Shown here: positions 35,543 to 45,392 of the stretch, one piece after another
Layout of the letters: every line of letters begins with the position of its first letter
Numbering within the stretch: position 1 is the stretch's first letter
Origin: Enterococcus casseliflavus NBRC 100478
Lineage (GTDB): Bacteria; Bacillota; Bacilli; Lactobacillales; Enterococcaceae
Assembly (NCBI RefSeq): GCF_001544095.1
Contig: NZ_BCPT01000010.1
Coordinates: 62,001-126,000 of the forward strand
Direction of reading: 5' to 3'
Length of the DNA stretch: 64,000 nt
The notes under the pieces: model-generated
Databases searched by the model: none
The model's input: the letters and a program-made list of their open reading frames with translations, nothing else
What the model was told of the DNA's origin: nothing
Translations under genes and position numbers: made by a program

Positions 35543-36294
35543 TTATTCTCCAATGACTTGTGCGTATACATCGTTGCAAGATGTTGCCTCTCCATTAGCA
35601 AATGATACTGAATAGATGATGCCTCGGCTTCATTTGTTGCAGTAAAGTTTGTTGCTCTTATTGTAATTCCATCAAGTTCCTTTTCCATAATCTAATCTGG
35701 TGGAATTGACGTATAATTCGCAATAAATGAATCAATTTTTTCACTTAGATCTGATACTTTTGGAGAATCAATTGATGATGTCGTTTCTGATGAATGAGTT
35801 TCATTAAGCAAAGAACTGTAAGAAGTTTCTGTTTCACTTGCTATTAGACTTTGTGAGGTTGACTCTTCGGTTTTGTTATACGAATCTTCAAAGGATGTTT
35901 TATGTAGTTTTACATTATTCAAAAAACCATCTATAGCCACAAAGTACTCAATTGATTCTTCATCATCATTCAGGAAAAATGTCATATTGTTTTTATACTT
36001 AAAGTTTATTAATTCGGGAAAAATATTTTTTAGCTCATCATCAGACACTTCAATATAAAATCCATTTCCAGACTTTTTCACTGTGTAAAGAAAACCAGGT
36101 GAATTATAATCATCATTTCCATAATCGATTATTTTTTTCTTAATCTATTCTAAAAGAAAACTCTCCTTCCCCTCGTTAGCAACACCATACCAATCACCAT
36201 AGAAGTCTTTAGCTGGATCTACAGATAGAAAATAGCCCCTACAAATCCAATTATAACCAACAAGATAAACCCTAATATTTTTATACTTTTTCAT
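35543..36294 (-). pseudogene. Decayed membrane-anchored protein gene with two in-frame TAG stops and two frameshifts
   Basis: Reading down the minus strand, the start MKKYKN is followed in the +1 frame by a hydrophobic helix (ILGFILLVIIGFVGAIFYL), then in the first frame by VDPAKDFYGDWYGV ... FLLE, a TAG, IKKKIIDYGNDDYN ... SIPPD, a second TAG, IMEKELDGITIRATNF, and after another shift SVSFANGEATSCNDVYAQVIGE and a TAA. Joined, this gives about 245 residues with one N-terminal helix and a Ser/Thr-rich middle. All pieces connect without gaps, so they are one dead gene rather than several small ones. Family unknown. Confidence 0.75.
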
Positions 36295-36543
36295 AAATAT
36301 CCTATTATATTCGTTTTTTAATAATACAGTATAACGAATATTATGCATTGAAAATCAAGTTTGTGCCGCAAAGAACGAAGATTTACTTGCATATTATTGT
36401 ATTCAACTTTGTTAAATTTTCATCCTTTCCTACATATTACAAAATTGTTAGGTTATAAATATAACTTAAAATATTTTTTATATATTATAGTATGATATAT
36501 TAAATTTTTTAGTAAAATAATAATGAAAAAGGAGATTAAAACA

Positions 36544-37437
36544 ATGAAGAAGCTTTTAATTAGTGTAGTTTTTGGTATATCAGTTTTAAGTTTTGGTCAA
36601 ATAAATGGTTATGCAGATGAGAATGGTTTTGAGATAGATGAAACTAATCAATCATTAATTAATGAGGCAATATCCAATGAAGAGTCTAATAGAGATTATA
36701 TTGATGGTGTAATTAGAATGTTTGAAGATTCTGATAGTGCTGAAGAGTTCAACGCATCTTTAAATGAGAGTTTAACAGTTTTAAATTCCTATGATGCCGA
36801 ACAAGATGCATTGTTGGAAGAGTATAAAGCGGACGTTGCCGAATCAGTTGATCCTTTTTATGTTGAACCAAAGTCTAAGATAGGTGCTAGATCCTCGGTA
36901 ACTCCTGCAAATCCAGTTTATGCGGCTGCAATTGCTGCATACAATAAAGGTATATCAATGGTTAAGAAAAAAGGTCACAATCAGACTGCTGCTTATATGA
37001 AGCACGCCATTATTTCTGCTGAGAATTACTATTGGAATCCAACATGGAAACCTTCGACATATGTTAATAAAAACGATAGCTGGGCAAAGACTGTAGACGG
37101 CGAGGAGTTAATGACCGCTTATTATTCTAGACTTAAAAAAGAAGCATTTTCTACAGGTAAAAAATCTGGTTCTTTCTCAGGAAGTTATACATTTCTAAGC
37201 GGCCAACTTCACACAGCATTACGTGGAGTTAGTTACACAGTAACTTATAAGAAACAAGCCAATGGAAATTATTGGACTCAAGTAAAGGTTACGGATATAT
37301 TTGATTTCAAATGGGAGCTAAATGGTTATGATGGCAACTTCGAGGTGGGATTTGGAAACAATTATTGTTATGCAATGCAAAGAGCAGGCTTTATCATTCC
37401 TTATAAAATCGAAGTGATCCACGAAGTTTCTAGATAG
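36544..37437 (+). CDS. Secreted protein of unknown function
   Basis: 297 aa. Signal peptide (about 1-24, cleavage near GYA-DE), an acidic helical region (about 25-105), a short proline-containing hinge (SVTPANPVYAA) and a C-terminal globular part (about 125-297) rich in Tyr, Trp and Lys. The final part contains a Tyr/Lys beta segment (VSYTVTYKKQANG), then DIFDFKWELNG and NNYCYAMQRAGFIIPY. The two-part layout of helical stalk plus compact aromatic domain recalls secreted effectors or toxins, but no family is recognised. Low G+C and different codon use from the flanking operons suggest transfer. ATG at 36544 follows AAAAGGAGA. Confidence 0.75.
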   Translation: MKKLLISVVFGISVLSFGQINGYADENGFEIDETNQSLINEAISNEESNRDYIDGVIRMFEDSDSAEEFNASLNESLTVLNSYDAEQDALLEEYKADVAESVDPFYVEPKSKIGARSSVTPANPVYAAAIAAYNKGISMVKKKGHNQTAAYMKHAIISAENYYWNPTWKPSTYVNKNDSWAKTVDGEELMTAYYSRLKKEAFSTGKKSGSFSGSYTFLSGQLHTALRGVSYTVTYKKQANGNYWTQVKVTDIFDFKWELNGYDGNFEVGFGNNYCYAMQRAGFIIPYKIEVIHEVSR

Positions 37438-37441
37438 TATA

Positions 37442-37474
37442 AAAAGAGATGAGCTTTACGCTTATCTCTTTTTG
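37442..37474. terminator. Terminator after the secreted protein gene
   Basis: AAAAAGAGATGAGC and GCTTATCTCTTTTT pair; T5 follows on the plus strand. The hairpin reaches into the last codons of the convergent small membrane gene. Confidence 0.8.
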
Positions 37475-37719
37475 TTTAAGATATATATAATGGATTTTAC
37501 TAGTGCACCCAAGAAAAGTATCAGGGCTAATACCTTAAAAACTACACCAAGTTCCCAGTTGATTGATCCTTCTCTTAAAAGCTCCTGTTTTTGGGATTTG
37601 CTTAGTCCTTCAACGCTTACAGGAATCCAATTTACACTTAAATAGACACCTATAAGTAGCGAAATCATTGAATATATATATAGGATTCTTATTTTTAAAC
37701 CTTTTAAAAAGTTGATCAT
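37462..37719 (-). CDS. Small two-helix membrane protein
   Basis: 85 aa with hydrophobic segments at about 9-32 and 57-80 and a basic tail NKKR. The loop between them is charged (EGLSKSQKQELLREGS) and probably outside. AAAGGAGTG is 6 bases before the ATG. It is convergent with the secreted protein gene and shares its terminator. An immunity role toward that protein is possible for a small membrane protein in this position, but there is no direct support. Confidence 0.6.
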   Translation of the reverse strand: MINFLKGLKIRILYIYSMISLLIGVYLSVNWIPVSVEGLSKSQKQELLREGSINWELGVVFKVLALILFLGALVKSIIYILNKKR

Positions 37720-37805
37720 CTTAGCACTCCTTTACAAACTATTATATCAGAAAGCTAGCTTTAAATAATTATCGCTAATATAATTTAATAATTTGTGAGT
37801 ACTTT

Positions 37806-38173
37806 TTATAAGAGGTTACTTTTGTCCGACCACTTGGTTATGTTAGCTATTTTAATATTCCTAATTTTATCATAGCCAACCTTATTACCACCAGCATATA
37901 TTTCTAGTTCATCATGTCCCCTAAATATGGCCAACTATATCAGGAAAGTAATTCCCATCTCGATCATGCGCTTCAATTTAGATAGCTACTGATTTGTTCT
38001 TGAGTGTTGCCTGATTTAAAGTTTCGGCGATCTCATTAACATCCATCTGGAACTTTTGAATTGGTTTACTTCTTTCAATAGTTCTTTCTCCATCAATTGC
38101 TTTGGTATGTTCTGTAAGATAAAATCCTCCCCATTTCACCATTCCTTTTTCAACTATTTTTCCTTTAATGGAT
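37806..38173 (-). pseudogene. Remnant of an unrecognised gene
   Basis: The minus strand carries connected coding-like pieces: IVEKGMVKWGGFYLTEHT, ERSKPIQKFQMDVNEIAETL, a stop, IEAHDRDGNYFPDIVGHI, a stop, then after a shift DELEIYAGGNKVGYDKIRN ... SDKSNLL and a stop. No start codon or signal is left and the fragment abuts the LacI gene end. It is dead. Family unknown. Confidence 0.6.
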
Positions 38174-38176
38174 CAA

Positions 38177-39136
38177 TTAAATAAATGATCCGCCATCCAC
38201 AAAAGTGGTATAAATATGCTCGTCCGCCACTGGTTCCCCTTGGATCGATTGTACGATTTTCTCAGCTGCCACCATGCCCCATCGATGTTTCGAATAGGAG
38301 ATCGTCGCTAAGCGCGGCTGCACAAAAGCGCCTAATTCCGTGTTATCAAACCCGATGATGCGGATCTCTTTTCCGATGCGATAGTCGGTCTCGCGGACAT
38401 ATTTGTAGACCCCGATCGCCATTTCATCATTGAAGGCAAAGATATCAATGGGAAACTGGGGATCATTTGCTAAGAGCTGTTTTGCCGCTCGATAACCAGA
38501 AGGTTCCGTGAAGTCACCAGGAATGACTTCATAAGGAATACCAAAGCGCGTCAATTCTTTCGTACTGGCTTCCAAGCGCTCCCGACTGTCGTAGCCTTTT
38601 TCTGGCCCTGCTAAGAGGAAGACTTTTTGGCTTTGTCCAGCGATCAAGCGATCGATCGCCAGCGCAGCCCCTCCTTTATTGTCTAACAAGACTTGATGGA
38701 TGTTTTCATGAGACAAGACACGGTCTAACACGACGATTTGATGCCCTCGTTGGGCGTATTGCTCGATTTCCTTTGCTGGAAACGTCCAATCCAAAATGAT
38801 GGCACCGTCCACCATCCGCTCAGGAATAAACAAGTGTGACTTCTTGCCGCTGCAGACGATCATTTCATAGCCGAAAAGTTCCAGCCCTTTCTTGATGCCA
38901 TCTAGCAATTCCCCATAAAAACTTCCGGCATAATCGGCGAGATAAACACCGATGATGTTGGTTTGTCTGCGTTTCAGTGTGCGAGCAGCCATGTTCGGAA
39001 CATAGTTCAATTCGTTTGCGATCGCTTGAATCCGCGCGCGGGTTTCCTCGGTCACTTTTGGACTGCCATTCAATGCATACGAAACGGTGGATATGGAGAC
39101 ACCCGCTTTTTGGGCAATATCTTTGATTCCTACCAT
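38177..39136 (-). CDS. LacI-family regulator of the beta-glucan locus
   Basis: 319 aa. N-terminal LacI helix-turn-helix (MVGIKDIAQKAGVSISTVSYAL) and hinge, then a periplasmic-binding-protein-like effector domain (about 60-318). Last gene of the operon, 13 bases after the GH94 stop. It probably recognises the two TTTTGGTGAAACGTTTCT sites flanking the operon promoter, whose GAAACGTTTC core is typical for this family. The effector is likely a beta-glucan oligosaccharide or sophorose (inference). Confidence 0.92.
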   Translation of the reverse strand: MVGIKDIAQKAGVSISTVSYALNGSPKVTEETRARIQAIANELNYVPNMAARTLKRRQTNIIGVYLADYAGSFYGELLDGIKKGLELFGYEMIVCSGKKSHLFIPERMVDGAIILDWTFPAKEIEQYAQRGHQIVVLDRVLSHENIHQVLLDNKGGAALAIDRLIAGQSQKVFLLAGPEKGYDSRERLEASTKELTRFGIPYEVIPGDFTEPSGYRAAKQLLANDPQFPIDIFAFNDEMAIGVYKYVRETDYRIGKEIRIIGFDNTELGAFVQPRLATISYSKHRWGMVAAEKIVQSIQGEPVADEHIYTTFVDGGSFI

Positions 39137-39149
39137 GGCTTCTCCTTTC

Positions 39150-42100
39150 TTAACGATAAATATCGATCGTATTGGTTTGGTTTTCGTTTAATTTGGCGCA
39201 AAGTGCTGCTTTCTTCAGGACAAGCGCACCTTGACGGTAGCGATTTTCCGCAAACTCAGTGGACATTTCTTCCCCGTTGATCAATACTTTCGGCGTACTT
39301 GCCGAATGATAGACGATTTCGACCGGCCGATCAAAGAGTCGATACGTCAGTGTCAATCCTGCTAGCTCCGCTGGCAAGACGGGATCAAGTTCAACGTGAT
39401 CAACAAAGGTACGAATGCCTAACACATTGCTGATCAACTGATTCATATAGATCCCTGGACCACTAGAATAGATGCGCCAGCCGCCTTTGACGCCGACTGC
39501 TGCCTCCTTAAGTTTACCAAAATTTTCTTGGGCTTCAACCCTTGTTTTGAAATCGCCATCAGAACTGCTGAAATACGCGTTTGCTTGACGGATCTCCGCG
39601 TTTTCGACCCGTTGAGCGATCTGGATCGGATTGATGACCCCAAGCGCTTGCCAAGTCTCTTCTTCTCGACCTAATTTCGCCATCGCTTCGGTAAAGCGGA
39701 TGTGGGCGTGAACGTACTGCAAACCGATTTCTCGTCCAAAGTTGGCTGCTTGTTCTGCTCGCTTGAAATTGGTGCTGACACCACCCGCATAAGTCGCTGG
39801 ACGATTCATCAAGCGCACCCCATCTGGAAATTGCAAATGCTCCTTGATGATCGCCACATGATGATCGGCTTGTTCGGGAGATAACAGCTCACCGATCATG
39901 CTTTGTTGCATCGGCAGCAAGCGGTATTGGATACCAGTTTTCTTGTCAGTCGGATGGACCATCAGTTCCACGTGCTCGCTATCTTCCATATAGACAAATC
40001 CTGGCAAAGTGCCATCAGCTAACATGTATTTTTCAAAGTCGTGTTTGATGCCCTTAGACAGTTCTGTTAAATGTTTGGCATACTCTGGGTCAAATGCCTG
40101 CAACTGGCTGGCTAATTTTTTCAATACTTCATAGGTCAAGGCAACGGTCCAGCTGCTGGCCATTTGTTTCTTCAACTTACTGTTATTTGGCTGCAAGGTG
40201 TCATCCCAATCGCCATCGCCATAACAAGACAGGTACGTTCCTTCCAAGAAGTTCGCTTCGATATACGCCACTTCTTTTTTCAAATGATCAAACAACGAAG
40301 CTTTGGTCTTGGTTTTCAGGAAGGTTCCGCGATCCGTATAAGGCAGTTCTTTTTCCAAAATCGCGAAATCTTTGGTTTTTTCGAGATAGTCACTAACGAC
40401 TTTCATTGGCCAGACGATCACATCTCCGTGGCTCTCATCGGCTTTTTGTTTCTCATAGCGGTCAAACATAAACCATTGTGGCCAGTTGCCGTCATCTGCA
40501 AATTGATTTTCAAACAAATGCTCGATGATGGACGCCACCATTTCAGGACGATTAAGTGCTAAGAAATACTCAGTCGGTCCTTGGGAAACGTCTCGAGTCC
40601 CCCAAGCAGCACCACCGTACTGTTCAAGACCATGAGGAGACAGGTAATGAACAAGCATATTGTGGGTGTACCAACGTGCCAAGTGATTGAAGGATGTAAC
40701 GTCCGCCTGCGAATGTTTCAATTCAAACTGATTCAACAAATCATCGACAAAGGCCGTATAGGCAGTGTCTTCTTGCTGGCGATCTAACGTTTCGGAAACA
40801 AAGGGTTCACCAGTCAGTGTGCCTTGGATCACGAAGGAAACCGTCGCCTGTTCTGCAAAGGTCAATACGGTCGTGCTATCAGCAGCGGCCACATTGAAGA
40901 TTGCTTCATCGGTCAGTTCAAAAGGCTGAGCTGCATGGAGATAATACGTCAATTCTGGATAAGTTTCCGCAATCGGTGAATCCGCTGTTCCTTTGATGGT
41001 GAGCAATTGTTGGTCTTGCGTAACAGCAGCAGTCGGTGCGGCTTCATCGATCCCCATCACAAATTGATTAGTGATGGCCCAGGTGTAGGCACGTCCTGCT
41101 TCACTGGTGATGGTGGTTGCGATCGTGCGTCCGTTTGCTTTCGTGAAGGTCGTTACTTGAATGACATCATCCGCTGTTTTGTAGTACCACGTCGCCGAAT
41201 TCAAGCCCATTTCAAAAGCAGATGGCATCGTTAAAATCCGCCATTGATCGCCGTCTTTCAGATAGATCCGCTGACCAGAACGTTTGAACAGATTCAATGA
41301 GTTGCGGCTATTACTCAACAATTTATTCATGTTCGTATTGCCTAATACGATTTGGGAGTTAAACATCCCCGTCATGTAAACAGTCGTGCTCAAAATGGGT
41401 TGATCGACGATCAACTCTTGTCCGCTCATCAAAATATGCCCATGGGAGCGTTCCATCTGTGCTTCTTTTTCCTTCAACACGACATGGTGATAGTCAGGGG
41501 TAAAAAAGGAATAAAGCTGTTCGTCAACGATTTCCACTGCTTCTTGCTGCGGGAACCGCTCGTTGATTTCTTCTGTGGAAAATGTCAGCCCTGTGAGCGG
41601 TCGACCGAAGTTTTTTCGTGGCTGCGCCGTTGCTTGCAACGAGTCAAAGGACAAGGCTTGATACGTTTCTTTCAGCGTTTCAAGTGCAAACTGCGGTTCA
41701 TTGACTGCCGTCGCTTGATTGGCTTTGACCGCTGCGTAAAAAACGATTTCTGTAGGCGTCTCACTTACCGTCAACCATTGCGTTTGCAGTGCCGTATAGG
41801 CAAATTCGTATTGATACACTTCATTGGCTAACGTTTCTTGGCTAAGTGCAGCTGGTTGATTCGTTTCTTTGTAGCTGCGACCGAAAAATTGATAGCCATC
41901 CGTCGAGAAGCCTTTTAAGGCTTGGAAGCTGCCCTGTTCCACTAATGGAAATTGACCATTTTGTGGTTGATTTTGGCGCGAAGAAAGCACGATGCGACCC
42001 TTATCATGGCTAACATGATGGTCGATATATTGCGAAACATAGGCTTCATTGGATTGAACAGCACCTTTGGCGGCATTACCAAGATCTTGTCCGTAAACTA

Positions 42101-42440
42101 GTTCCGCTTCCCCAGAACCACTCAATTGAACCCGCCAGAACCAGCAATCTTGTGCCAATTGGAAATCAACTCGGTAATCGATGGACTGGTACGTCCCAGT
42201 CCAAGTCAGCTGTTTGTCTGAGTAGGCAAAGGCACTGTTAGCATTTGAACCGATCAAGGGAATAAAGGACAACTCCCCCGCCTCACGCAGACGTAGATAG
42301 ATTTGATTCAAACTACCATCTAGCGCATTTCCGTTCAACTGATTGATCATCACACCGTGACTTTGGATCTCATATAAATCACCGTTTGGTAAAAACGTCA
42401 CGGTCGTATTTGCGTTATTCATCACTATTTTTTTCGTCAT
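39150..42440 (-). CDS. GH94 phosphorylase, probable 1,2-beta-oligoglucan phosphorylase
   Basis: 1096 aa, an intracellular enzyme (no signal peptide). N-terminal beta-sandwich (about 1-500), (alpha/alpha)6 barrel (about 560-990) and C-terminal beta part. The conserved GH94 block WGTRDVSQGPTEY (about 616-628) holds the general-acid Asp, and FVYMEDSEHVEL, GDGDWDD and GGWRIYSSGPG are other family-type segments. Size and operon context (GH3, binding protein, two permeases, LacI) match the Listeria innocua 1,2-beta-oligoglucan phosphorylase, which releases glucose-1-phosphate. Other GH94 specificities (cellobiose, laminaribiose) remain possible. AGGAAGG precedes the ATG. Confidence 0.85.
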   Translation of the reverse strand: MTKKIVMNNANTTVTFLPNGDLYEIQSHGVMINQLNGNALDGSLNQIYLRLREAGELSFIPLIGSNANSAFAYSDKQLTWTGTYQSIDYRVDFQLAQDCWFWRVQLSGSGEAELVYGQDLGNAAKGAVQSNEAYVSQYIDHHVSHDKGRIVLSSRQNQPQNGQFPLVEQGSFQALKGFSTDGYQFFGRSYKETNQPAALSQETLANEVYQYEFAYTALQTQWLTVSETPTEIVFYAAVKANQATAVNEPQFALETLKETYQALSFDSLQATAQPRKNFGRPLTGLTFSTEEINERFPQQEAVEIVDEQLYSFFTPDYHHVVLKEKEAQMERSHGHILMSGQELIVDQPILSTTVYMTGMFNSQIVLGNTNMNKLLSNSRNSLNLFKRSGQRIYLKDGDQWRILTMPSAFEMGLNSATWYYKTADDVIQVTTFTKANGRTIATTITSEAGRAYTWAITNQFVMGIDEAAPTAAVTQDQQLLTIKGTADSPIAETYPELTYYLHAAQPFELTDEAIFNVAAADSTTVLTFAEQATVSFVIQGTLTGEPFVSETLDRQQEDTAYTAFVDDLLNQFELKHSQADVTSFNHLARWYTHNMLVHYLSPHGLEQYGGAAWGTRDVSQGPTEYFLALNRPEMVASIIEHLFENQFADDGNWPQWFMFDRYEKQKADESHGDVIVWPMKVVSDYLEKTKDFAILEKELPYTDRGTFLKTKTKASLFDHLKKEVAYIEANFLEGTYLSCYGDGDWDDTLQPNNSKLKKQMASSWTVALTYEVLKKLASQLQAFDPEYAKHLTELSKGIKHDFEKYMLADGTLPGFVYMEDSEHVELMVHPTDKKTGIQYRLLPMQQSMIGELLSPEQADHHVAIIKEHLQFPDGVRLMNRPATYAGGVSTNFKRAEQAANFGREIGLQYVHAHIRFTEAMAKLGREEETWQALGVINPIQIAQRVENAEIRQANAYFSSSDGDFKTRVEAQENFGKLKEAAVGVKGGWRIYSSGPGIYMNQLISNVLGIRTFVDHVELDPVLPAELAGLTLTYRLFDRPVEIVYHSASTPKVLINGEEMSTEFAENRYRQGALVLKKAALCAKLNENQTNTIDIYR

Positions 42441-42455
42441 AGAAACCTTCCTATC

Positions 42456-44606
42456 TTACCTAACTAATTGCAGGGTTGTTTGTTGGGTGTCTCGGCTGTT
42501 CCCACCAATCATGATGTGGAATTTCCCTGGATCACTGCTTAATTGTTGGTTGCTGTGGACATAGCGCAGCAGTTCTTCCGTGATCTCAAATTGAACGGTT
42601 GCTGATTCGCCAGCCTCTAGCCAAATTTTCTTAAAGCCTTTCAGTTCTTTCACTGGGCGAACCACTTCACCGACTAAATCGCGAATGTAGCATTGGACCG
42701 TTTCCCAGACCGCTGCTGTTCCTTGGTTCGTAACAGTGATGGAAGCCGTGACCGTTTGATCTTTGGTCATAGTCGGCTGATCCAACGTCACCGCAGAATA
42801 CGCAACTGGGCTATAACTCAAGCCAAACCCAAATGGATATTTGGCATAATTGGAGACATCCAAATATTTCGAGACATATTTTTCATCCGGTGCACTTTCA
42901 TAAGGACGACCGGTATTGTCAACGTTGTAATACACAGGAACTTGTCCAACGGTTTCTGGGAATGACATGCTCAAGCGACCGCTTGGATTGTATTCTCCCC
43001 ACAGGATCTGAGCAAGTGCGTTTCCGCCTTCGGTTCCAGGGAACCAAGCCTCGACGATCGCTTTGGCTGCATCCACACCTTGCAAATCAAGAGGACGACC
43101 GTTATAAAGAGTTACGATCAATTGCTCGTTGTATTCTTTTAAGGTTTCAACCAAGGACAATTGGGCTTGCGGCAAACGAATGTCGCTGCGGCTGGCAGCT
43201 TCGCCGCTCATCCATTCCTGCTCTCCTAGTGCTAAGACCACTTTATCGGCTTCCTTCACTAATTCGATTGCTTCTTGGATCGCCGTTTCAGACGGTGCAA
43301 AATAATCAAAGGGCTCTTGACCGATCAACAGATCCGCACCCAAGGCTTGGGCACCCTCCACTAATGTCACTACTTCTTCTTGTTTCCCTTGCCAAGACCA
43401 AGCACCTAATAGATCACGGGAGTGAGCACCTGGGCCCACGATCGCGACTTTTTCGGTTTTCTGCAACGGCAGGACACCTTCATTTTTCAACAACACCATT
43501 GATTTCTTTGCGATATCGCTGGCGATCTCTCGGTGTTCTTGAGACAAAACAGTGGCTGCTTCAGCGGCTTCATCAGCGCCGCGGTATGGATTTTCAAATA
43601 GCCCCAGCTCATTTTTTAAGGTCAAGATTCTTAGCACCGCTTCATCGACTAAGGCTTCCTCAACGGTGCCTTCTGCGATCAACTCTTTCAAGTTATCGGT
43701 GTAGCAAGTCGTCATCATCTCGATATCGACCCCAGCTTTGATGGCTAGTTCAGCGGCATGTTTTTCATCCTCCGCTGCGCCATGAGCGATCACTTCTTTG
43801 ATTGCTGCCCAGTCAGAGATCACAACGCCTTCAAACCCGAATTCTTCTCGCAAAACATCGCGGAAAAGCCAGCGATTGGCCGTTGCTGGAATGCCGTCTA
43901 CCGTATTAAAGGAGGTCATCACCAGCTTGGCACCAGCATCAAGGGCTGCTTTATAGCCTGGCAAATAACTTTCTCGCAGTTGGCGTTCTGACATATTGAC
44001 CGTGTTGTAATCGCGACCACCGATAGCCGCACCGTAAGCCGCAAAATGTTTGACGCAAGCAGCCACGCGGTTGAAATCCGTTCGCAGATCATCCCCTTGA
44101 TAGCCTTTGACAAAGGCTTCAGCGAAGCGACTGTTCAAGTAAGGATCTTCCCCCGTCGATTCCATGACACGGCCCCAGCGTGGGTCTCTTACTAAGTCCA
44201 CCATCGGTGAAAAGGTCACATGCAAGCCAGAAACAGCTGCTTCTTTGGCAGATACTTCCGCCATTTTCTCCGCTGCTGCCAAATCCCATGAACTACCTAA
44301 TCCTAATGGAATCGGGAAAATCGTCCGAAAGCCGTGAATGATGTCCGCCATCAATATCGTCGGGATATTCAAGCGGTTATTGGCGATATACTCTTTTTGG
44401 ACGCGGATCGCTTCTTTTGCACCAGAAACACCTAGCGTTGTTCCCGCATTGTTGATGTTTTCTTGTGTCAGTCCTAAGTCGCCCATCGGACCTGTTTTCT
44501 CTTCTGCTTTATCTGAATAAAAAGCCGCTGCCAGTTGCAGCAACTGATCGATTTTTTCATCTAAGGTCATTTCTAAAAGTAGTTCGGTTAATTTCTGCTG
44601 TTCCAT
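42456..44606 (-). CDS. GH3 beta-glucosidase
   Basis: 716 aa, cytoplasmic. GH3 N-terminal TIM barrel (about 1-310) with the nucleophile Asp in GVVISDWAA, the substrate-binding KHFAAYGA and the RDPRWGR segment; alpha/beta sandwich (about 370-560) and a fibronectin III-like C-terminal domain (about 610-715). Probably cleaves sophorose or short oligosaccharides left by the GH94 enzyme, as its counterpart in Listeria does. 15 bases upstream of GH94 in the operon. Confidence 0.92.
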   Translation of the reverse strand: MEQQKLTELLLEMTLDEKIDQLLQLAAAFYSDKAEEKTGPMGDLGLTQENINNAGTTLGVSGAKEAIRVQKEYIANNRLNIPTILMADIIHGFRTIFPIPLGLGSSWDLAAAEKMAEVSAKEAAVSGLHVTFSPMVDLVRDPRWGRVMESTGEDPYLNSRFAEAFVKGYQGDDLRTDFNRVAACVKHFAAYGAAIGGRDYNTVNMSERQLRESYLPGYKAALDAGAKLVMTSFNTVDGIPATANRWLFRDVLREEFGFEGVVISDWAAIKEVIAHGAAEDEKHAAELAIKAGVDIEMMTTCYTDNLKELIAEGTVEEALVDEAVLRILTLKNELGLFENPYRGADEAAEAATVLSQEHREIASDIAKKSMVLLKNEGVLPLQKTEKVAIVGPGAHSRDLLGAWSWQGKQEEVVTLVEGAQALGADLLIGQEPFDYFAPSETAIQEAIELVKEADKVVLALGEQEWMSGEAASRSDIRLPQAQLSLVETLKEYNEQLIVTLYNGRPLDLQGVDAAKAIVEAWFPGTEGGNALAQILWGEYNPSGRLSMSFPETVGQVPVYYNVDNTGRPYESAPDEKYVSKYLDVSNYAKYPFGFGLSYSPVAYSAVTLDQPTMTKDQTVTASITVTNQGTAAVWETVQCYIRDLVGEVVRPVKELKGFKKIWLEAGESATVQFEITEELLRYVHSNQQLSSDPGKFHIMIGGNSRDTQQTTLQLVR

Positions 44607-44612
44607 TTTTAT

Positions 44613-45392
44613 TCATCCTTTGCTTTCTTCAAATTGGACTTCTGCTTCTAAAGGGAAATGATCGGAGGGAAAACGACGATCACAAGAATCCGTTAGACAG
44701 GCGGTTTTGACCACCGTGAAGCCTTTCGTATAGATATAATCAATTTCTTCTAGTTCTTGCCATGGTAACGTATAAATAAAATTTTGATAGGAGCCTTTTG
44801 GCCCATGATGGGGCTTCTGTCCATGTTCTTTGGCATTTTGAAAATGCTGCTCTAAGTACCGATGCACCCGCTCCGTTGGCTCCGCATTCAAGTCGCCCAT
44901 CAGCAATACAGGATAGCGTTCGATCTGATCTGCCAGCTGCTCAAGGATCACTTTCATCCCTTCAAAACGAGCCATTTCTGAAATATTATCTAAATGAGTC
45001 GTGATAGCAAGAAACGGCGGATTCTTTTTTTCCTGCAAGACTGCCCAAACACATAAGCGTGAATACGCAGCTTCTGGATGAATACTTGGTTCAGTCGGTG
45101 TCAATGACAACCAAAACGAACCTGAAGCTAATAACTCGAAAGCCTCTTTTTGATAATACAGTCCGATGCCTTCACCTAAGCCATCACCGTCACGTTCAGC
45201 CGTGACGGAAGCATACTGCGCTAACTTTGCTAAATCTGCAAATTGGCTGGGACGAGCTTCTTGGATCGCCAGAACATCCCAGTCGTAGTAATCGATCAAG
45301 GAGCAGACCGCCTCCGATCGATAGTGCCATTGCCATTCTTGGTCATAGTCGGTATCGACTCGTAGATTATAGGTTGCTGCTTTCATCTGCAT
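44613..45392 (-). CDS. Endonuclease/exonuclease/phosphatase (EEP) family hydrolase
   Basis: 259 aa with the EEP fold motifs: ATYNLRVD, IQEARPSQ (metal-binding Glu), ITTHLDN, LLMGDLNAEP and PSDHFPLEA (catalytic Asp-His). No signal peptide, so it acts in the cytosol. EEP proteins cleave phosphodiesters in nucleic acids, lipids or sugars. It sits inside the beta-glucan operon, overlapping the esterase gene by 10 bases, so a sugar phosphodiester substrate is plausible (inference). ATG at 45386 is an alternative start. Confidence 0.85.
   Translation of the reverse strand: MQMKAATYNLRVDTDYDQEWQWHYRSEAVCSLIDYYDWDVLAIQEARPSQFADLAKLAQYASVTAERDGDGLGEGIGLYYQKEAFELLASGSFWLSLTPTEPSIHPEAAYSRLCVWAVLQEKKNPPFLAITTHLDNISEMARFEGMKVILEQLADQIERYPVLLMGDLNAEPTERVHRYLEQHFQNAKEHGQKPHHGPKGSYQNFIYTLPWQELEEIDYIYTKGFTVVKTACLTDSCDRRFPSDHFPLEAEVQFEESKG

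Noticed and set aside
35543-36294. Possible read-through or pyrrolysine-like recoding of TAG codons
   Set aside because: The same gene also has two frameshifts and there is no sign of recoding machinery; ordinary gene decay is the simpler explanation.
42833-43741. 302-codon open frame opposite the GH3 gene
   Set aside because: Fully antisense to a clear GH3 coding region and composed of an Arg/Leu/Ser-rich translation typical of shadow frames.
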